Part shown: piece after piece, positions 63,166 to 64,000 of the stretch
Position numbering within the stretch: the first letter of the stretch is position 1
Layout: every line of letters begins with the position of its first letter
Assembly (NCBI GenBank): GCA_963708245.1
Contig: OY970201.1
Location: 4,898,001-4,962,000 of the forward strand
Origin: CAVYXK01 sp963708245
GTDB lineage: Bacteria; Pseudomonadota; Alphaproteobacteria; Acetobacterales; Acetobacteraceae
Reading direction: 5' to 3'
DNA length: 64,000 bases
The notes under the pieces: generated by a model
The model's input: the letters and a program-made list of their open reading frames with translations, nothing else
What the model was told of the DNA's origin: nothing
Database searches by the model: none
Program-made: the position numbers and the translations under genes

Positions 63166-64000
63166 ATGGTTTCACGAAGGGAACTGGGTGGATATAGCGG
63201 CGCGCTGATTGCGGCCGCCGCAATCGGGCGGGCCCGCGCCGCCACTCCTGCCACGGGCGAACCGGTCAAGTTCGGGGTCCTGATCGGCCTGACCGGGCCG
63301 AGCGCCGTCGCGGGGAATGCCTGTTATCAGTGCATGCAGATCGCCGCCGACGAGGTAAACGCGGCCGGCGGCGTTCTGGGCCGGCCGATCAAGCTCGTTG
63401 TTCAGGATGACGAGGGCCGTCCGAAAGCCGCGGTCGATGCGGCGAACCTGCTGTCGGACGTGGAGAAAGTGCCGCTGGCGGTCGGCGGTTATTCCAGCAG
63501 CACGGCGCTGCCGGCGGGCCAGGTGTTCAACCAGAAGAACGTCATCTGGATCACCGATGCCACCACGAACAAGCTGAAGACGGTGGGGCCCTATTGTTTC
63601 GACACGGCAGGTCTCGCCGACCAGGCGGCTGGCTTGGTCGATTTCGTCAAGGCGGACCTCCCGGGCAATGCGGGGCTGAAACTCGCCGGAATTTTCGAAA
63701 ACAATCCGATCGGTCAGGACCGCGACACGGTCAGCCGCGAGCGCACGAAAGAGCTTGGGCTGACCTGGCAGCACAGCATGCTGTATCAGGTTGGAGCGGG
63801 GGATTTCCGCGCCGAGCTGCAGAAACTGATCGACAGCAAGCCGGACGCCATCCTGACCGACGTGTACGACAACGATGCGCAAGTGATGCAAAAGCAGCTC
63901 TACGAGCTGGGCATGACCGATTTCTCCACGATCTACAGCTACAACCTGAGCGCGTATTCGACGCTGGACCCGAAGCTGACAGACGGGATGAAGGGCCTGG
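63166..64000 (+). CDS. ABC importer substrate-binding protein (Liv type), cut by window end
   Basis: The frame is open from ATG 63166 (GGACGGAGG upstream) to the last base, 278 codons with no stop, so the 3' end lies outside. The product begins MVSRRELGGYSGALIAAAAI, a Tat-like signal peptide. The mature protein has the type I binding fold: KFGVLIGLTGPSAVAGNACY, then DEVNAAGGVLGRPIKLVVQD, GGYSSSTALPAGQVFNQKNV and IDSKPDAILTDVYDNDAQVM. The CYQC motif after TGPSAVAGNA is unusual. It serves the LivG/LivF pair just upstream. Confidence 0.9.
   Translation, partial: MVSRRELGGYSGALIAAAAIGRARAATPATGEPVKFGVLIGLTGPSAVAGNACYQCMQIAADEVNAAGGVLGRPIKLVVQDDEGRPKAAVDAANLLSDVEKVPLAVGGYSSSTALPAGQVFNQKNVIWITDATTNKLKTVGPYCFDTAGLADQAAGLVDFVKADLPGNAGLKLAGIFENNPIGQDRDTVSRERTKELGLTWQHSMLYQVGAGDFRAELQKLIDSKPDAILTDVYDNDAQVMQKQLYELGMTDFSTIYSYNLSAYSTLDPKLTDGMKGL

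Overview
The window is high-GC DNA from an alphaproteobacterium, most likely Rhodospirillales/Acetobacteraceae. The supporting signs are an hpnM-hpnN hopanoid transport pair, a periplasmic PQQ alcohol dehydrogenase with its own cytochrome c, protocatechuate 3,4-dioxygenase, several Liv-type ABC importers, an RpoH relic, and dense ATGA-type overlaps between operon genes. The family placement is inference; no marker gene fixes the genus.

Layout. 1-1741: end of a Liv-type ABC importer (permease, two ATPases). 1784-2537: DUF3291 protein and tRNA-Leu(CAA). 2610-6694: a sulfur-type locus (DoxDA-like protein, ModA-like binding protein, Tat-exported DsrE-like protein) facing a LysR regulator; DoxDA and LysR both carry frameshifts. 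6660-8280: small exported proteins and a decayed zone with a broken rpoH end and a long inverted repeat. 8283-12387: DUF2147 protein, hpnM and a frameshifted hpnN. 12410-16616: three-gene molybdenum hydroxylase whose 2Fe-2S subunit is fused to a CoxG-like domain. 16649-20635 (minus): CoA-transferase A/B, LLM flavin oxidoreductase and M20 deacylase, facing a complete Liv importer (20747-25369). 25440-26801: an inactivated IS4-type element with a 13-bp target duplication, sitting in relics of a dipeptide ABC transporter. 27127-30121: lanthanide-type PQQ dehydrogenase, cytochrome c and XoxJ-like protein. 30171-37113: pcaGH, facing an enolase-superfamily fusion protein, an NMT1/Ssu-type ABC importer and an Ldh-family dehydrogenase. 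37166-42175 (minus): a four-gene aromatic-acid type efflux system. 54489-61250: DHDPS-family enzyme, three SPFH proteins and a CPC-type P-ATPase. 61404-64000: another Liv importer, cut by the window end.

The most unusual object lies between 42.5 and 54.2 kb. A minus-strand gene encodes a bacterial Roco protein: about 19 nearly identical 25-residue leucine-rich repeats, a Roc GTPase, a COR-like region, an alpha/beta-hydrolase with an AHSFG nucleophile motif, and a C-terminal membrane helix. A 7.6-kb composite transposon (46395-53986) splits it. Its ends are inverted copies of an IS701-type element, flanked on both sides by TTAG. Removing the insert and one TTAG joins the N-terminal exon-like piece (53987-54228) to the repeats exactly in frame. 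The gene also has a +1 base in a six-C tract inside the GTPase G3 motif. Transposon cargo includes an IS91 element with its own tyrosine recombinase, a Na/Pi cotransporter, a truncated NUDIX gene, and SRAP and IS1595 relics.

Taken together, the chromosome invests in uptake and breakdown of organic and aromatic acids (importers, pcaGH, CoA-transferase, molybdenum hydroxylase, efflux) and periplasmic oxidation (PQQ, sulfur). It also shows many recent single-base disruptions. These could be genuine decay or assembly indels, and read data would be needed to tell them apart.
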